Source: DATHBD01 sp035296325
Lineage (GTDB): Bacteria; Actinomycetota; Actinomycetes; Mycobacteriales; Micromonosporaceae
Reading direction: 5' to 3'
Length of the DNA stretch: 64,000 nt
Assembly: GCA_035296325.1 (NCBI GenBank)
Contig: DATHBD010000023.1
Coordinates: 62,001-126,000 of the forward strand
This document shows positions 16,036 to 25,072 of this stretch, piece after piece. The notes beneath the pieces were generated by a model. It was not told the DNA's origin and searched no databases. It worked only from the letters and a program-made list of their open reading frames with translations. A program made the translations under genes and the position numbers. Position 1 is the first letter of the stretch. Each line of letters begins with the position of its first letter.

Positions 16036-17538
16036 GCCGGCACCGGTGCCGTTGCCACCGCCGGGCGGGTTGCCGCCGCGTGCGCCGGTGCCGCCACCGA
16101 CCGGATTCCCGGCACCGACCGGATTGCCGGCACCCGTGTCGGTGCCGCCACCGGCCGGGTTGCCGCCGCCCGCAGGGCCGCCTCCCGGGCCACCCGGCGT
16201 TGCGCCGGCGTTGCCCCCGACCAGCGGCGAAGCGCTGCCGGACCCCGGGACTCCCGGCGCTGCCGAGCCTGCGCTCGGGTCCCCGGATGGCGCGTCGGAC
16301 CGGCTCGGCCCGACGGCACCGGGTGCCGGATCGGTGGGCCGGTTGAGGGGCCGCCCATCGGTGCACAGCGCGGCGAAGAGCACGACCGCGAGGAGGACCA
16401 GCGCCGATCCCACCGCTGTCGCCAGGCGCTGGCGCCGGCCGCGCGCCGCCGGACCCGCCGCTGGAGCCGGTGCTGGAGCCGGTGCTGGAGCAGGTGCCGG
16501 TGCCGGTGCCGGTGCCGGTGCCGCAGCCGCGGCCGGGCCGGGCGGCGTCGCCCGGCCCGCGGCGGCCGCCCGATCCTCCGGCTGCGCCGGTGCGGGGACC
16601 GCGCCACGCGGCACCATCTGGGTTTCGGCGTCCAGGCCGTTTGCTGCCGAACTCGCTGCGGCCGCGCCGGCGAGTGCGCCCACCACGAGGTCACCACTGC
16701 CCGCCTCGGCGGCGACATGCCACCCGCAGCCCTCGGCCAGGACGCGGGCCACCTCGGCTGCTGTGGGCCGATCCTCCGGCCGTTTCGACAGGCACCGGCC
16801 GCACAGGTCCGACACGTCCTCCGGGACGTCGGGAAGCCCAGGCAGGGGCGCCGGCTCGACGTACTGGTGCGCTTTGATCAGTTGGCTGATGGTGGCGACG
16901 CTCCAGGGCAGTCCCCCGGTGAGGGCCCGGTAGAGCAGCAGGCCCAGTGCGTAGACATCGGTGGCCGGGACCACATCGCCGCCGCCGAGCCGCTCCGGCG
17001 CGAGGTACGCGGGCGTGCCCCACACCTCGCCGTCGGCCGGCCCGCCGAACTCGCCGGCGACGGCCGCGATACCGAAGTCGGTCAGTTTGGCCCCCGCCGG
17101 GGAGAGCATCACATTGCCCGGCTTGACGTCGCGGTGCACCAGGCCCCGGGCGTGCGCCGCGGCCAGGCCGGCGGCGACCTGGGCACCGATCAGCATGGCG
17201 GTACGCGGGGGGAGCGGGCCGGACTTCAGCCGCTCCTGCAGGGTCTGGCCCTGGACGAGTTCCATCACCACGTACGGGACGCGCTCACCGGACGGCGTGC
17301 TCGACTCGCCGTAGTCGTGCACGCTGGTGACATGCGGGTGCGTCAACTGGGCGGCCGCCTGCGCCTCGCTGTGGATCCAGTCCCGGGAGGCCTTCGACAG
17401 ATCGTCGATCGCCAACATCTTCACCGCGACCTGCCGGCCCAGGACCTCGTCATAGGCGCGCCACACGACGGACATGCCGCCCCCGCCCAGCCGCTCCACC
17501 AGGCGGTACCGCTCGCCGAGCAGTTGAACGTCATTCAC
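15766..17538 (-). CDS. Transmembrane Ser/Thr protein kinase (PknB-like), probably frameshifted tail
   Basis: 590 residues as it reads. The kinase domain fills residues ~8-270: ERLGGGGMSVVWRAYD glycine loop, VAVKML lysine, VHRDVKPGNVM catalytic loop, LTDFGIAA, GTPAYLAPE. An Ala/Pro linker ((AP)n, DNA 16457-16524) leads to a single membrane helix (LATAVGSALVLLAVVLFAALC) and an extracellular Gly/Asn-rich region. From about 16035 the frame turns Arg/Thr-rich and loses its repeat logic, while another frame continues the GGNPAAG repeats to a small domain ending at 15722. This indicates a one-base deletion. GTG 17538 was chosen because family similarity starts immediately after it. The phosphorylation targets are unknown; no phosphatase or FHA gene is adjacent. 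Confidence 0.88.
   Translation of the reverse strand: MNDVQLLGERYRLVERLGGGGMSVVWRAYDEVLGRQVAVKMLAIDDLSKASRDWIHSEAQAAAQLTHPHVTSVHDYGESSTPSGERVPYVVMELVQGQTLQERLKSGPLPPRTAMLIGAQVAAGLAAAHARGLVHRDVKPGNVMLSPAGAKLTDFGIAAVAGEFGGPADGEVWGTPAYLAPERLGGGDVVPATDVYALGLLLYRALTGGLPWSVATISQLIKAHQYVEPAPLPGLPDVPEDVSDLCGRCLSKRPEDRPTAAEVARVLAEGCGWHVAAEAGSGDLVVGALAGAAAASSAANGLDAETQMVPRGAVPAPAQPEDRAAAAGRATPPGPAAAAAPAPAPAPAPAPAPAPAPAPAAGPAARGRRQRLATAVGSALVLLAVVLFAALCTDGRPLNRPTDPAPGAVGPSRSDAPSGDPSAGSAAPGVPGSGSASPLVGGNAGATPGGPGGGPAGGGNPAGGGTDTGAGNPVGAGNPVGGGTGARGGNPPGGGNGTGAGTRLLAATRPLETTRLLAATPEPAGTRTRAPHRSSARYRHRVAPRRVGARGRPPRWSDGIRFPDSPRPRSTPVRRPRSGWCSTPSRWTSG
16457..16524. repeat. Short tandem repeat encoding (Ala-Pro)n
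   Basis: Tandem GCCGGTGCTGGA / GCCGGT units encode the alternating Ala-Pro linker between kinase domain and membrane helix. Such units expand and contract easily. Confidence 0.75.
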
Positions 17539-17606
17539 GTCGCCATCGTGCCCGCTTCCTCGTGATCGCACACCACATCCTGGGCACCCTTCCGCCCAAG
17601 CCGCGA

Positions 17607-17676
17607 CGATCTTGCAGTCGTGCCCGCCGTTCTGCGGCTTATCCACGGTTATGCCCGAGGCACGCCTGCAAGATCG
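17607..17676. repeat. Intergenic inverted repeat with CGATCTTGCAG ends
   Basis: CGATCTTGCAG (17607-17617) and CTGCAAGATCG (17666-17676) are perfect 11-base inverted copies. Inside them GTCGTGCC/GGCAC segments also pair partially. The 70-base unit lies between the start of the kinase gene and the end of the GH63-like gene. The CGATCTTGCAG terminal motif is familiar from dispersed palindromes in Micromonosporaceae, from memory and unverified. Confidence 0.65.
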
Positions 17677-17681
17677 CCGGC

Positions 17682-17727
17682 GGGTGGGGCGGGGGGGACG
17701 GGGGTGGGGCGGGGTGGGGGCGGCGGG
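17682..17727 (+). other. G-tract array (possible G-quadruplex)
   Basis: At least eight runs of three or more G separated by single bases lie immediately 3' of the stop codon of the minus-strand GH63-like gene. Four adjacent runs satisfy the usual G3+N1-7 quadruplex rule. On the transcript of that gene the complementary C-tracts appear. Confidence 0.6.
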
Positions 17728-20358
17728 TTAAGGGCGGGAGCGGAGGGTGAGGATGAGGTCGGAGACCAGAGCGGTCCACCCGGTCTGGTGGGAGGCGCCC
17801 AGCCCGGCGCCGGTGTCGCCGTGGAAGTACTCGTGGAAGGGCACCAGGTCGTGCCATCCCGGGTCGTTCTGGAAGAGTTCGCTGTCACCGAAGATCGGGC
17901 GACGGCCGTCGGCGTCGTCGAGGAACAGGCTGACCAGACGGCGCGAGAGGTCGTCGGCCACGGCGTTCAGCGAGCTGCGCCGGCCGCTGCCGGACGGGTA
18001 CTCCACCAGCAGGTCGTCGCCGAAGAACTCGCCGAAGCGCCGCAGTCCTTCGATCAGCAGGAAGTTGATCGGCATCCACACCGGCCCGCGCCAGTTGGAG
18101 TTGCCGCCGAACAGCCCGGACGTCGACTCGCCCGGCTCGTAGCCGACGGTGAAGTCGGTCCCGCCCAGATGCACCGTGAACGGCTCGGCCAGGTGGGCGC
18201 GGGAGAGGGTGCGCAGCCCGTACGGGGAGAGGAACTCGTCCTCGGCGAGCATCCGGGTCAGGATGCGGATCAACTGGTCCGGCCCGACCATCGACAACAA
18301 CCGTAGCTGCTGGTGCCCCCGGTTGCGCTTGGCGCCAACGACGTCGCCGTACTCCGGCCGGTTGGTCAGGAACCAGCGCAGCCGCGCCGCCAGGTCGGGC
18401 AGGCGCCGCAGCGTGCCGGAGCTCACGATCGTGGTGGCGGCCAGCGGCAGCAGCCCGACCACCGAGCGCACCTTCAGCGGCACGACAGCGCCGTCCATCC
18501 GCAGCACGTCGTAGAAGAACGAGTCGTCGTCGTTCCACAGGTCGTGCTCGTACGCCGCCGCGGCGATGTACGCGAAGTGCTCCAGGAACTTCGTCGCGAT
18601 GTCCTCGTACACCCGGTCGTGGATGGCCAGGGTCAGGGCCATGTCCAACAGGTTGAGCGAGAACATCGCCATCCAGGCGGTGCCGTCGCTCTGCTCCAGC
18701 GTGCCGCGCACCGGCAGCGACGCGGAGCGGTCGAAGGGGCCGACGTTGTCCAGGCCGAGGAAGCCGCCCTCGAAGACGTTGTTGCCGTTGAGGTCCTTGC
18801 GGTTGACCCACCAGGTGAAGTTCAGCAGCAGCTTGTGCATGATCCGCTGCAGGAAGTCGTAGTCACGGGAGCCGTCGAGTTCGAACACCCGCAGCGCCGC
18901 CCATGCGTGCACCGGCGGGTTGACGTCACCGAACGCCCACTCGTACGCCGGAATCTGCCCACTGGGGTGCATGTACCACTCCCGCAGCAGCAGGAGCAGT
19001 TGCTCCTTGGCGAAGGTCGGATCGACCCGCGCGATGCTCACACAGTGGAAGGCCAGGTCCCAGGCGGCGTACCAGGGGTACTCCCACGGGTCCGGCATGG
19101 AGATCACGTCGCAGCTGTTCATGTGCCACCAGGCCGAGTTGCGCCCGTGGCGGCGGCCCGGCGGCGGCGGTGCCGAGGCGGGGTCGCCCTCCAGCCAGCG
19201 CGACACGTCGAAGTGGAAGAACTGCTTGCCCCACATCAGCCCGGCGATGGCCTGCCGCACGACCCGCGCCTCGTCCGGCGTGGCGGCGGCCGGGATGAGT
19301 TCGGCGAAGTAGGCGTCCGCCTCGGCCCGGCGGGCGGTCATCACCGCCGCGAAGTCGGGCCCGAGGTCGGGGCGGGGGCCGGCGTCGGTGTCCGGGCCGG
19401 CGAGCGCCAGTCGCAGCCGGATCTCGGCCTTGCCGCCGGCCGGCACGGCGACCAGGTAGTGCAGCGCCGCCTTCGTGCCCACCTGGTCCGGGTTGACCGT
19501 GTCGGCCCCGGCGATGAGATGGTCGTTGATGCCGTCCTTCGGGTACGGCGTGCGGCCCGGCCGGCCCCACAGCCGGTTGGCGTTGGTGTCGTTGTCGCAG
19601 AAGAGGAGCCGGGGGTCACCATCCCCGACGAGCTGCAGCCGGCCCAGCCGCCGGTGTTCGGCGAGCAGCGCTGTGCCCTTGCCCCGGATCTCGGGAATGT
19701 CGTCGCGGCCGGGTAACCCCCAGGCCCAGGTGTTGCGGAACCACAGCGTCGGCAGGACATGCAGGCTCGCCGGCTCAGGTCCCCGGTTCTCCAGCGTGAT
19801 CGTCATGCACAGGTCGGTCGGGCCGGCCTTCGCATAGTCCACGGTGACGGCCCAGTACCGGTCGTCGTCGAAGATGCCGGTGTCGACCAACTCGTACTCC
19901 GGCTGGGAACGACCGCGCCGCAGGTTTGTGGAGACCAGGTCGTCGTACGGGAAGGCGCGCTGCGGATAGTGGTAGCGCCACCGCATCCAGGAGTGCGTCG
20001 GTGTGGAGTCCAGGTACCACCAGTACTCCTTGACGTCCTCGCCGTGGTTGCCCTGGTCGCCGCCGAGGCCGAACATCCGCTCCTTGAGGATCGGGTCCCT
20101 GCCGTTCCACAGGGCAAGGCCGAGACAGAACGTCTGCCGGTCGTCGCAGATGCCGGCCATGCCGTCCTCGTTCCAGCGGTACGCGCGGGAGCGCGCCGCG
20201 TCGTGCGGGAAGTAGTCCCACGCGGTGCCGTGCTCGCTGTAGTCCTCGCGGACGGTGCCCCATGCGCGTTCGGCGAGGTAGGGGCCCCAGACCCGCCACG
20301 GCCCGGGCGTCGCCAACCTGCGCCGCTCCGCCCCGGCGGGTCCGTCCCTGTCGATCAC
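17728..20358 (-). CDS. GH63-like / MGH1-type alpha-glucosidase
   Basis: 876 residues, soluble, no signal peptide. The N-terminal region has RAYRWNEDGMAGICDDRQ, CLGLALWNGRDPILKERMFGL and GNHGEDVKEYWWYLDSTPTHSWMRWRYHYPQ. The (alpha/alpha)6 catalytic part includes DPWEYPWYAAWDLAFHCVSIARVDPTFAKEQL, VHAWAALRVFE, EGGFLGLDNVGPFDR and SNWRGPVWMPINFLLIEGL. These are typical of the large actinobacterial MGH1-like GH63 proteins thought to hydrolyse alpha-linked gluco- or manno-oligosaccharides. It stands divergent from the debranching enzyme and GT4 genes, suggesting joint work on glycogen-derived or compatible-solute glycans. Substrate not determinable here. Confidence 0.85.
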   Translation of the reverse strand: MIDRDGPAGAERRRLATPGPWRVWGPYLAERAWGTVREDYSEHGTAWDYFPHDAARSRAYRWNEDGMAGICDDRQTFCLGLALWNGRDPILKERMFGLGGDQGNHGEDVKEYWWYLDSTPTHSWMRWRYHYPQRAFPYDDLVSTNLRRGRSQPEYELVDTGIFDDDRYWAVTVDYAKAGPTDLCMTITLENRGPEPASLHVLPTLWFRNTWAWGLPGRDDIPEIRGKGTALLAEHRRLGRLQLVGDGDPRLLFCDNDTNANRLWGRPGRTPYPKDGINDHLIAGADTVNPDQVGTKAALHYLVAVPAGGKAEIRLRLALAGPDTDAGPRPDLGPDFAAVMTARRAEADAYFAELIPAAATPDEARVVRQAIAGLMWGKQFFHFDVSRWLEGDPASAPPPPGRRHGRNSAWWHMNSCDVISMPDPWEYPWYAAWDLAFHCVSIARVDPTFAKEQLLLLLREWYMHPSGQIPAYEWAFGDVNPPVHAWAALRVFELDGSRDYDFLQRIMHKLLLNFTWWVNRKDLNGNNVFEGGFLGLDNVGPFDRSASLPVRGTLEQSDGTAWMAMFSLNLLDMALTLAIHDRVYEDIATKFLEHFAYIAAAAYEHDLWNDDDSFFYDVLRMDGAVVPLKVRSVVGLLPLAATTIVSSGTLRRLPDLAARLRWFLTNRPEYGDVVGAKRNRGHQQLRLLSMVGPDQLIRILTRMLAEDEFLSPYGLRTLSRAHLAEPFTVHLGGTDFTVGYEPGESTSGLFGGNSNWRGPVWMPINFLLIEGLRRFGEFFGDDLLVEYPSGSGRRSSLNAVADDLSRRLVSLFLDDADGRRPIFGDSELFQNDPGWHDLVPFHEYFHGDTGAGLGASHQTGWTALVSDLILTLRSRP

Positions 20359-20526
20359 CGCCCCATTGTCTCGGTGCCGTGTTACCGGGACTCGCGCACC
20401 CCGGGCGCCAGCACCGGTGGTCGTTCAGCTCAGGCCCACAGCGGCACCCGCCGGCGGACGGGTCGAACCGGCTGGCACGCGTCCGGTATGAAGGTAGCCG
20501 AACCGATGCCGACGCAGGGGGCACCA

Positions 20527-22482
20527 GTGACCGCGAGACTCACGTTCGGGCCGCAGGTGTGTGGGGATCTCGCGGCCGGTGCCAGCCGCGAGTGGCTGGT
20601 CACCGACGGGCTCGGCGGGTACGCCATGGGTACCGTGAGCGGCCTGCGGACCCGGCGCTACCACGGCCTGCTGGTGGTCGCCGGCGCCACCCCGGCCGTG
20701 CGCCGGCTCGCGCTCGCGGCGCTGGACCCGGTGCTGCTCCTGCCGTCCGGCGCGCAGGTCCGGCTGGGCACGCACGAGTGGGCCGACGGCACGGTCGGGC
20801 CGCAGGGGCACCGGCTGCTGGAGCGCTTCGACCTGGTGGAGGGGCTGCCGCGGTGGCGGTGGCGGGTGGGCGAGGTGGTGATCGAGCGGGAGTTGGCGAT
20901 GGTGTGCGGTCAGCCGTCGGTGGCCGTCCTGCACCGACTGGTCGCCGGCCCGGAGCCGGTCGGGCTGGCGCTGGAGGTGCTCTGCACCTGGCGCGACGTC
21001 CACGGCGAGCGGCTGGCCACGGACGGCCCGCTGCACACCGTGCCCACCGCCGACGGCGTGGTGGTCGAGGACGCGTACCGGATCGCCGGGCCGGGGTACG
21101 AGCCGGGCGGCGAGTTCTACCTCGGCGCGTACGCCCGCGAGGAGGCGGCGCGTGGGCTCCGCCCGGTCGAGGACCTCTGGTACGCCGGCCGGTTCGTCGG
21201 CGACCTGCGGTCCGGTCGGCCGCTGGAGGTGGCGGCGTGGGCCGGAGATCTGGGCACCTCGCCGCCGCCGGCCGGTGAGGTGATCACTGCGGCGCGCGGG
21301 CGGGCCCGGCGGATCGTCGCGGCGGCCCAGCCCGCCGACGACGTGGACGCCACCCTGGCGCTCGCCGCCGACGCGTTCGTGGTGCGGGGCGCGTCGGGGC
21401 CGGACGTGGTCGCCGGCTACCCGTGGTTCGGCGCCTGGTCGCGCGACACGATGACCGCGTACGAGGGGCTCTTCCTGGACACCGGTCGGGTGGACGAGGG
21501 CCGGTCGCTGCTGCTCGGGTACGCCGACACGCTCTCGCAGGGGATGCTGGCCAACACCGCGGACACCGGGCGGACGGAGTACAACACGGTGGACGCGACG
21601 CTGTGGTACCTGCACGCGGTGGAGCGCCACGTCGCCCGTACCGGCGATGTCGATCTCGCCGCGGAGCTGGTCGGCGGTCTGGGCGCCGTGGTCGCGGCGC
21701 ACCTTGCCGGCACCCGCTACGGCATCCGGGCCGACGCCGACGGGCTGCTCACCCAGGGCGTCGACGGGCTGGCGCTGACCTGGATGGATGCCCGGGTCGA
21801 CGGGCGCGCCCGCACGCCGCGGATCGGCAAGCCGGTCGAGGTCAACGCCCTCTGGATCAACGGGCTCGCCGGGTTGGTCACGCTGCGCCAGCGGCTCGGG
21901 CACGATGCCGACGAGTTGCGGACGCTGCGGGACCGGGCGACCAGAAGCTTCGTCACCCGGTTTCCGGCGCCGCAGGGTTGGCTGTACGACGTGATTGACA
22001 CCCCCTCCGGCACCGATGACGCCTCGCTGCGACCGAACCAGCTGCTGGCCTACTCGCTGCCGTTCGGACCGCTGCGCGGCTGCCACGACGGGGTGGCCGC
22101 CGCGGCCGGCGCGATGCTGCTCACCCCGCTCGGGTTGCGGAGCCTCGCGCCGGGCGACCCCGCGTACCTCGGCGCGCACCGGGGTGGCCCGGCGGACCGG
22201 GACACCGCATACCACCAGGGCACGGTCTGGCCATGGCTGGTCGGCCCGTACGTGGACGCGGCGCCGCGTCCACGTACGGAGATCGACGCGATCCTCTGCG
22301 GGCTGGAGGCGCACCTGGCCGAGTGGGGCCTGGGCTCGGTCAGCGAGACCGCCGACGGGGACGCACCGCACGCGGCCACCGGCTGCCCGTTCCAGGCATG
22401 GTCGGTCGCCGAGATGATCAGGGTGCGGCGAAAAATTCGACTGCCCGTTACATCGCAGAAACGTGAACCCTCCCCGAGGTAA
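20527..22482 (+). CDS. Glycogen debranching enzyme (amylo-alpha-1,6-glucosidase type)
   Basis: 651 residues. The N-terminal domain begins with the family motif REWLVTDGLGGYAMGTVSGLRTRRYHGLLV. The C-terminal GH133-type (alpha/alpha)6 barrel shows AGYPWFGAWSRDTMTAYEGL, MLANTADTGRTEYNTVDATLWYLHAVERH, LTWMDARVDGRARTPRIGKPVEVNALWINGL, NQLLAYSLPFGPL and YHQGTVWPWLVGPYVDA. It hydrolyses alpha-1,6 branch stubs of glycogen. GTG 20527 was chosen for its AGGGGG ribosome site; in-frame ATGs at 20488 and 20506 are alternatives. The GT4 gene follows 110 bases later. Confidence 0.88.
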   Translation: MTARLTFGPQVCGDLAAGASREWLVTDGLGGYAMGTVSGLRTRRYHGLLVVAGATPAVRRLALAALDPVLLLPSGAQVRLGTHEWADGTVGPQGHRLLERFDLVEGLPRWRWRVGEVVIERELAMVCGQPSVAVLHRLVAGPEPVGLALEVLCTWRDVHGERLATDGPLHTVPTADGVVVEDAYRIAGPGYEPGGEFYLGAYAREEAARGLRPVEDLWYAGRFVGDLRSGRPLEVAAWAGDLGTSPPPAGEVITAARGRARRIVAAAQPADDVDATLALAADAFVVRGASGPDVVAGYPWFGAWSRDTMTAYEGLFLDTGRVDEGRSLLLGYADTLSQGMLANTADTGRTEYNTVDATLWYLHAVERHVARTGDVDLAAELVGGLGAVVAAHLAGTRYGIRADADGLLTQGVDGLALTWMDARVDGRARTPRIGKPVEVNALWINGLAGLVTLRQRLGHDADELRTLRDRATRSFVTRFPAPQGWLYDVIDTPSGTDDASLRPNQLLAYSLPFGPLRGCHDGVAAAAGAMLLTPLGLRSLAPGDPAYLGAHRGGPADRDTAYHQGTVWPWLVGPYVDAAPRPRTEIDAILCGLEAHLAEWGLGSVSETADGDAPHAATGCPFQAWSVAEMIRVRRKIRLPVTSQKREPSPR

Positions 22483-22592
22483 CAACGATCCGGCACCATG
22501 GGAGACGACCCCGACACGCTCCGCACATGCGCCGTTACTCCGGTGCTGCTGCCCCGTGACCGGGACCGGTGACTTCGCACTCTGGGGGCGGC

Positions 22593-23903
22593 ATGCCAGA
22601 TCTCGGGAAGCCCACGTCAACGCCCAACCCGCTGCGCGTCCTGATGCTTTCCTGGGAGTTCCCGCCGGTGCTCGTGGGAGGGCTCGGACGGCACGTGTAC
22701 GCCCTGTCCACCGCCCTGGTCGCGGCGGGGCACGACGTTACGGTCGTGACACGGCACGCCGCCGGTGCCCCGCTGGAGGAGTACGTCGCCGGGGTCCGGG
22801 TGGTGCGCGCACCGGCCGATCCTCCGCTCTTCCCGCTCGCCACGCCGTCACTGCTGGCCTGGACGATGGCGTTCAACCACTCACTGACCCGCGCCGCGCT
22901 GCGCGCCGCCGAGACCGGCCGGTACGACGTCATCCACGCCCACGACTGGCTCGTGACGCACACCGCGGTGACCCTCAAGGAGCACCTCGACCTGCCGCTG
23001 GTGGCCACCATCCACGCCACCGAGGCCGGCCGCCACCAGGGCTGGCTACCCGGTGAGATGAACCGGTGCATCCACTCCGTCGAGTACTGGCTGGGCGCCG
23101 AGGCATCCCGGGTGATCGCGTGCTCGGCGTACATGCGCTGGGAGATCGGCCGCCTGCTCGACCTGCCCGCCGAGCACATCGACGTCGTGCCCAACGGCGT
23201 CGACGCGGCGGCGTGGCAGGCCGCACCCCGCGCGGTGACCGCCGCCCGGGCGCGGTTCTCCGGCGAGGGTCCGCTGATCGGGTACGCCGGTCGGCTGGTG
23301 TACGAGAAGGGGGTGCAGGATCTGGTGGCGGCCCTGCCGACACTGCGTGAGCGGCACCCCGGGCTGCGGGTCGTGATCGCCGGTGACGGCCCGCACCGGG
23401 CGCAACTGCAGGAGGAGGTGCGCCGGCACCGGTTGCAGCGGGCGGTCAGCTTCGCCGGATTCCTGGGCGACGAACTGCCGGCCGTGCTCGCCGCGACCGA
23501 CACCCTGGTCGTGCCGAGCATCTACGAGCCGTTCGGCATGGTGGCGCTGGAGGGCGCGTCCGCCGGGGCACCGCTCGCGGTCGCGGCCACCGGGGGGCTG
23601 GCCGAGATCGTGGAGCCGGGAGTCACCGGTGTCACCTTCCCGGCGAAGGATCCGGGCGCGCTCGCCGCCGCCGTGTCCTCGCTGCTTTCCGACGACGCGT
23701 TCGCCGGGCGGGTGTCGCGGCAGGCCAGGGCCATGGTGGTGGAGCGGTACGGCTGGTCCACAGTGGCCTGCCGGACGGCCGCGGTGTACCGTGCGGCCGT
23801 CCGGCAGGCACCGTCGTTCGACCCCGGTCAGGCAACGGCCCTGCTGGCCAGCCTGTCCCCGATCGTGGTCCCCGAGGGCAATCTGTTGACCCGCTCCGCC
23901 TGA
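22593..23903 (+). CDS. GT4 glycosyltransferase (glycogen/alpha-glucan synthase-like)
   Basis: 436 residues. The N-terminal Rossmann half starts RVLMLSWEFPPVLVGGLGRHVYALSTAL, with VIHAHDWLVTHTAVTL and LVATIHATEAGRHQGWLP. The C-terminal half has the GT-B nucleotide-sugar site GYAGRLVYEKGVQDLV and the E(x7)E motif in VPSIYEPFGMVALEGASAGAPLAVA. The SWEFPP...GGLGRHV start is shared with actinobacterial alpha-glucan-forming GT4 enzymes. ATG 22593 is preceded by TGGGGG; a GTG at 22569 is less likely. Together with the two preceding genes it suggests turnover of an intracellular alpha-glucan. Confidence 0.87.
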   Translation: MPDLGKPTSTPNPLRVLMLSWEFPPVLVGGLGRHVYALSTALVAAGHDVTVVTRHAAGAPLEEYVAGVRVVRAPADPPLFPLATPSLLAWTMAFNHSLTRAALRAAETGRYDVIHAHDWLVTHTAVTLKEHLDLPLVATIHATEAGRHQGWLPGEMNRCIHSVEYWLGAEASRVIACSAYMRWEIGRLLDLPAEHIDVVPNGVDAAAWQAAPRAVTAARARFSGEGPLIGYAGRLVYEKGVQDLVAALPTLRERHPGLRVVIAGDGPHRAQLQEEVRRHRLQRAVSFAGFLGDELPAVLAATDTLVVPSIYEPFGMVALEGASAGAPLAVAATGGLAEIVEPGVTGVTFPAKDPGALAAAVSSLLSDDAFAGRVSRQARAMVVERYGWSTVACRTAAVYRAAVRQAPSFDPGQATALLASLSPIVVPEGNLLTRSA

Positions 23904-23908
23904 CCCGC

Positions 23909-25072
23909 TCAGCGGGTACCGATCCAGGAGACGTCCGGCTGCGGCGCCACCTCGGCATGCTCCGCGACCCGGATCAGGTCCTCCCGGCTGATCGGGCCGG
24001 TCACCCGGCCGGGCCCGCGCACCGTGAGCCATCGCCCGCCGAGATCCACCACCACGATCGGCGCACCCTGGTCGTCGGTCGGTGAGTACCGTGCCGGCCG
24101 ACCCTGGACCGTGATGGCTTCGCCGCCGGGGACGTCCACCGCGGCGGTACCCAGCACCAGATCCACCGACCGCGGCTCCTGCTTGCTTTCCAGGGACGCC
24201 TTGTCCTTGCCGGCGGCGCCGCCGGTCTGCGGCGCCGTGCCGGCGAGCTGGGCACTCCACACCGCCGGCGAGTCACCGGAGACGATGGCGTACTCCGCGC
24301 GAAGCCCCGCCGGCAGCCAGCCTGCGCGCAGCGGCACCTGTACAGCCGTGGCGACCGGCCGGACCGAGCGCGCCACCCGTGCCAGCTGCTCCCGGGTCAG
24401 GCCGAGATCGTGCTGGTCGACGGAGATCACCGTATCGGCGTCGACCTTCCAGTGCAGGTACGCCTTGTCGGCCTCGGCACCCGCGTCGACATAGCGTCCC
24501 GCGTGGCCGTTGATGTCGATCGGCGTGCCCTCTGTGCCGAACGGGCTCTTTCCGTCCGGGAGGGTCAGGATCGACATGCCGATCCGTGGACCACGGGTCT
24601 GGTCGTTGGCACCGACCGGGTTCCTGGTCCAGATCCGCTGGACGCCGCGCACCGGCTCCGTGCCGGCACTGGGCCCGGCGCCGGTGCCGACCGGATCGGT
24701 CAGCGGCACGAACCGGCTGCGTTCGGCGAGGCCAGCGGGTAGCCACGTCGGGTGGAAGTCCAGCGCGACCTGGACCGGCGCACCGGGCGGCACCGCGGAT
24801 GGTACGGCCGGTGGGGGTGCAGCGGTCCGGTCCGCCGACGCGGCCGGCATCGACCCGCCTGGGCCGGCGTCGCGGAGTACCACGGTCGGGATGGTGATCG
24901 CCGCCGTCACCGCCGTGGCCGTCGCGACGCCGGCCAGCAGACCGTACTGGCGTCGCCGAGCCCGTCGGGCGGTCCGGGCGGGCAGCGCCGCCCGGACCCG
25001 TTCCGGGGCAGGGGCCAGGTGGGCCTGGTGCTCCAACGCATTGCGGACCAGATCTTCGATGGGGGTGTTCAC
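23909..25072 (-). CDS. Membrane-anchored anti-sigma-like protein partner of the adjacent sigma factor
   Basis: 387 residues. A short cytoplasmic N-terminus (NTPIEDLVRNALEHQAHLAPAPERVRAALPART) precedes an Arg-rich stretch, one membrane helix (YGLLAGVATATAVTAAITIPTVVL) and a long extracytoplasmic domain containing two similar-looking segments (FHPTWLPAGLAERSRFVPL and VPLRAGWLPAGLRAEYAIV), suggesting an internal duplication. GTG 25072 overlaps the sigma gene stop by 4 bases, so the two are translationally coupled, the usual arrangement for sigma/anti-sigma pairs. I assign the role by topology and coupling; no named anti-sigma motif is clear. Confidence 0.68.
   Translation of the reverse strand: MNTPIEDLVRNALEHQAHLAPAPERVRAALPARTARRARRRQYGLLAGVATATAVTAAITIPTVVLRDAGPGGSMPAASADRTAAPPPAVPSAVPPGAPVQVALDFHPTWLPAGLAERSRFVPLTDPVGTGAGPSAGTEPVRGVQRIWTRNPVGANDQTRGPRIGMSILTLPDGKSPFGTEGTPIDINGHAGRYVDAGAEADKAYLHWKVDADTVISVDQHDLGLTREQLARVARSVRPVATAVQVPLRAGWLPAGLRAEYAIVSGDSPAVWSAQLAGTAPQTGGAAGKDKASLESKQEPRSVDLVLGTAAVDVPGGEAITVQGRPARYSPTDDQGAPIVVVDLGGRWLTVRGPGRVTGPISREDLIRVAEHAEVAPQPDVSWIGTR

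Noticed and set aside
16457..16524. GC-rich tandem units considered as an origin or integration site
   Set aside because: They encode the Ala-Pro linker of the kinase and keep its frame.
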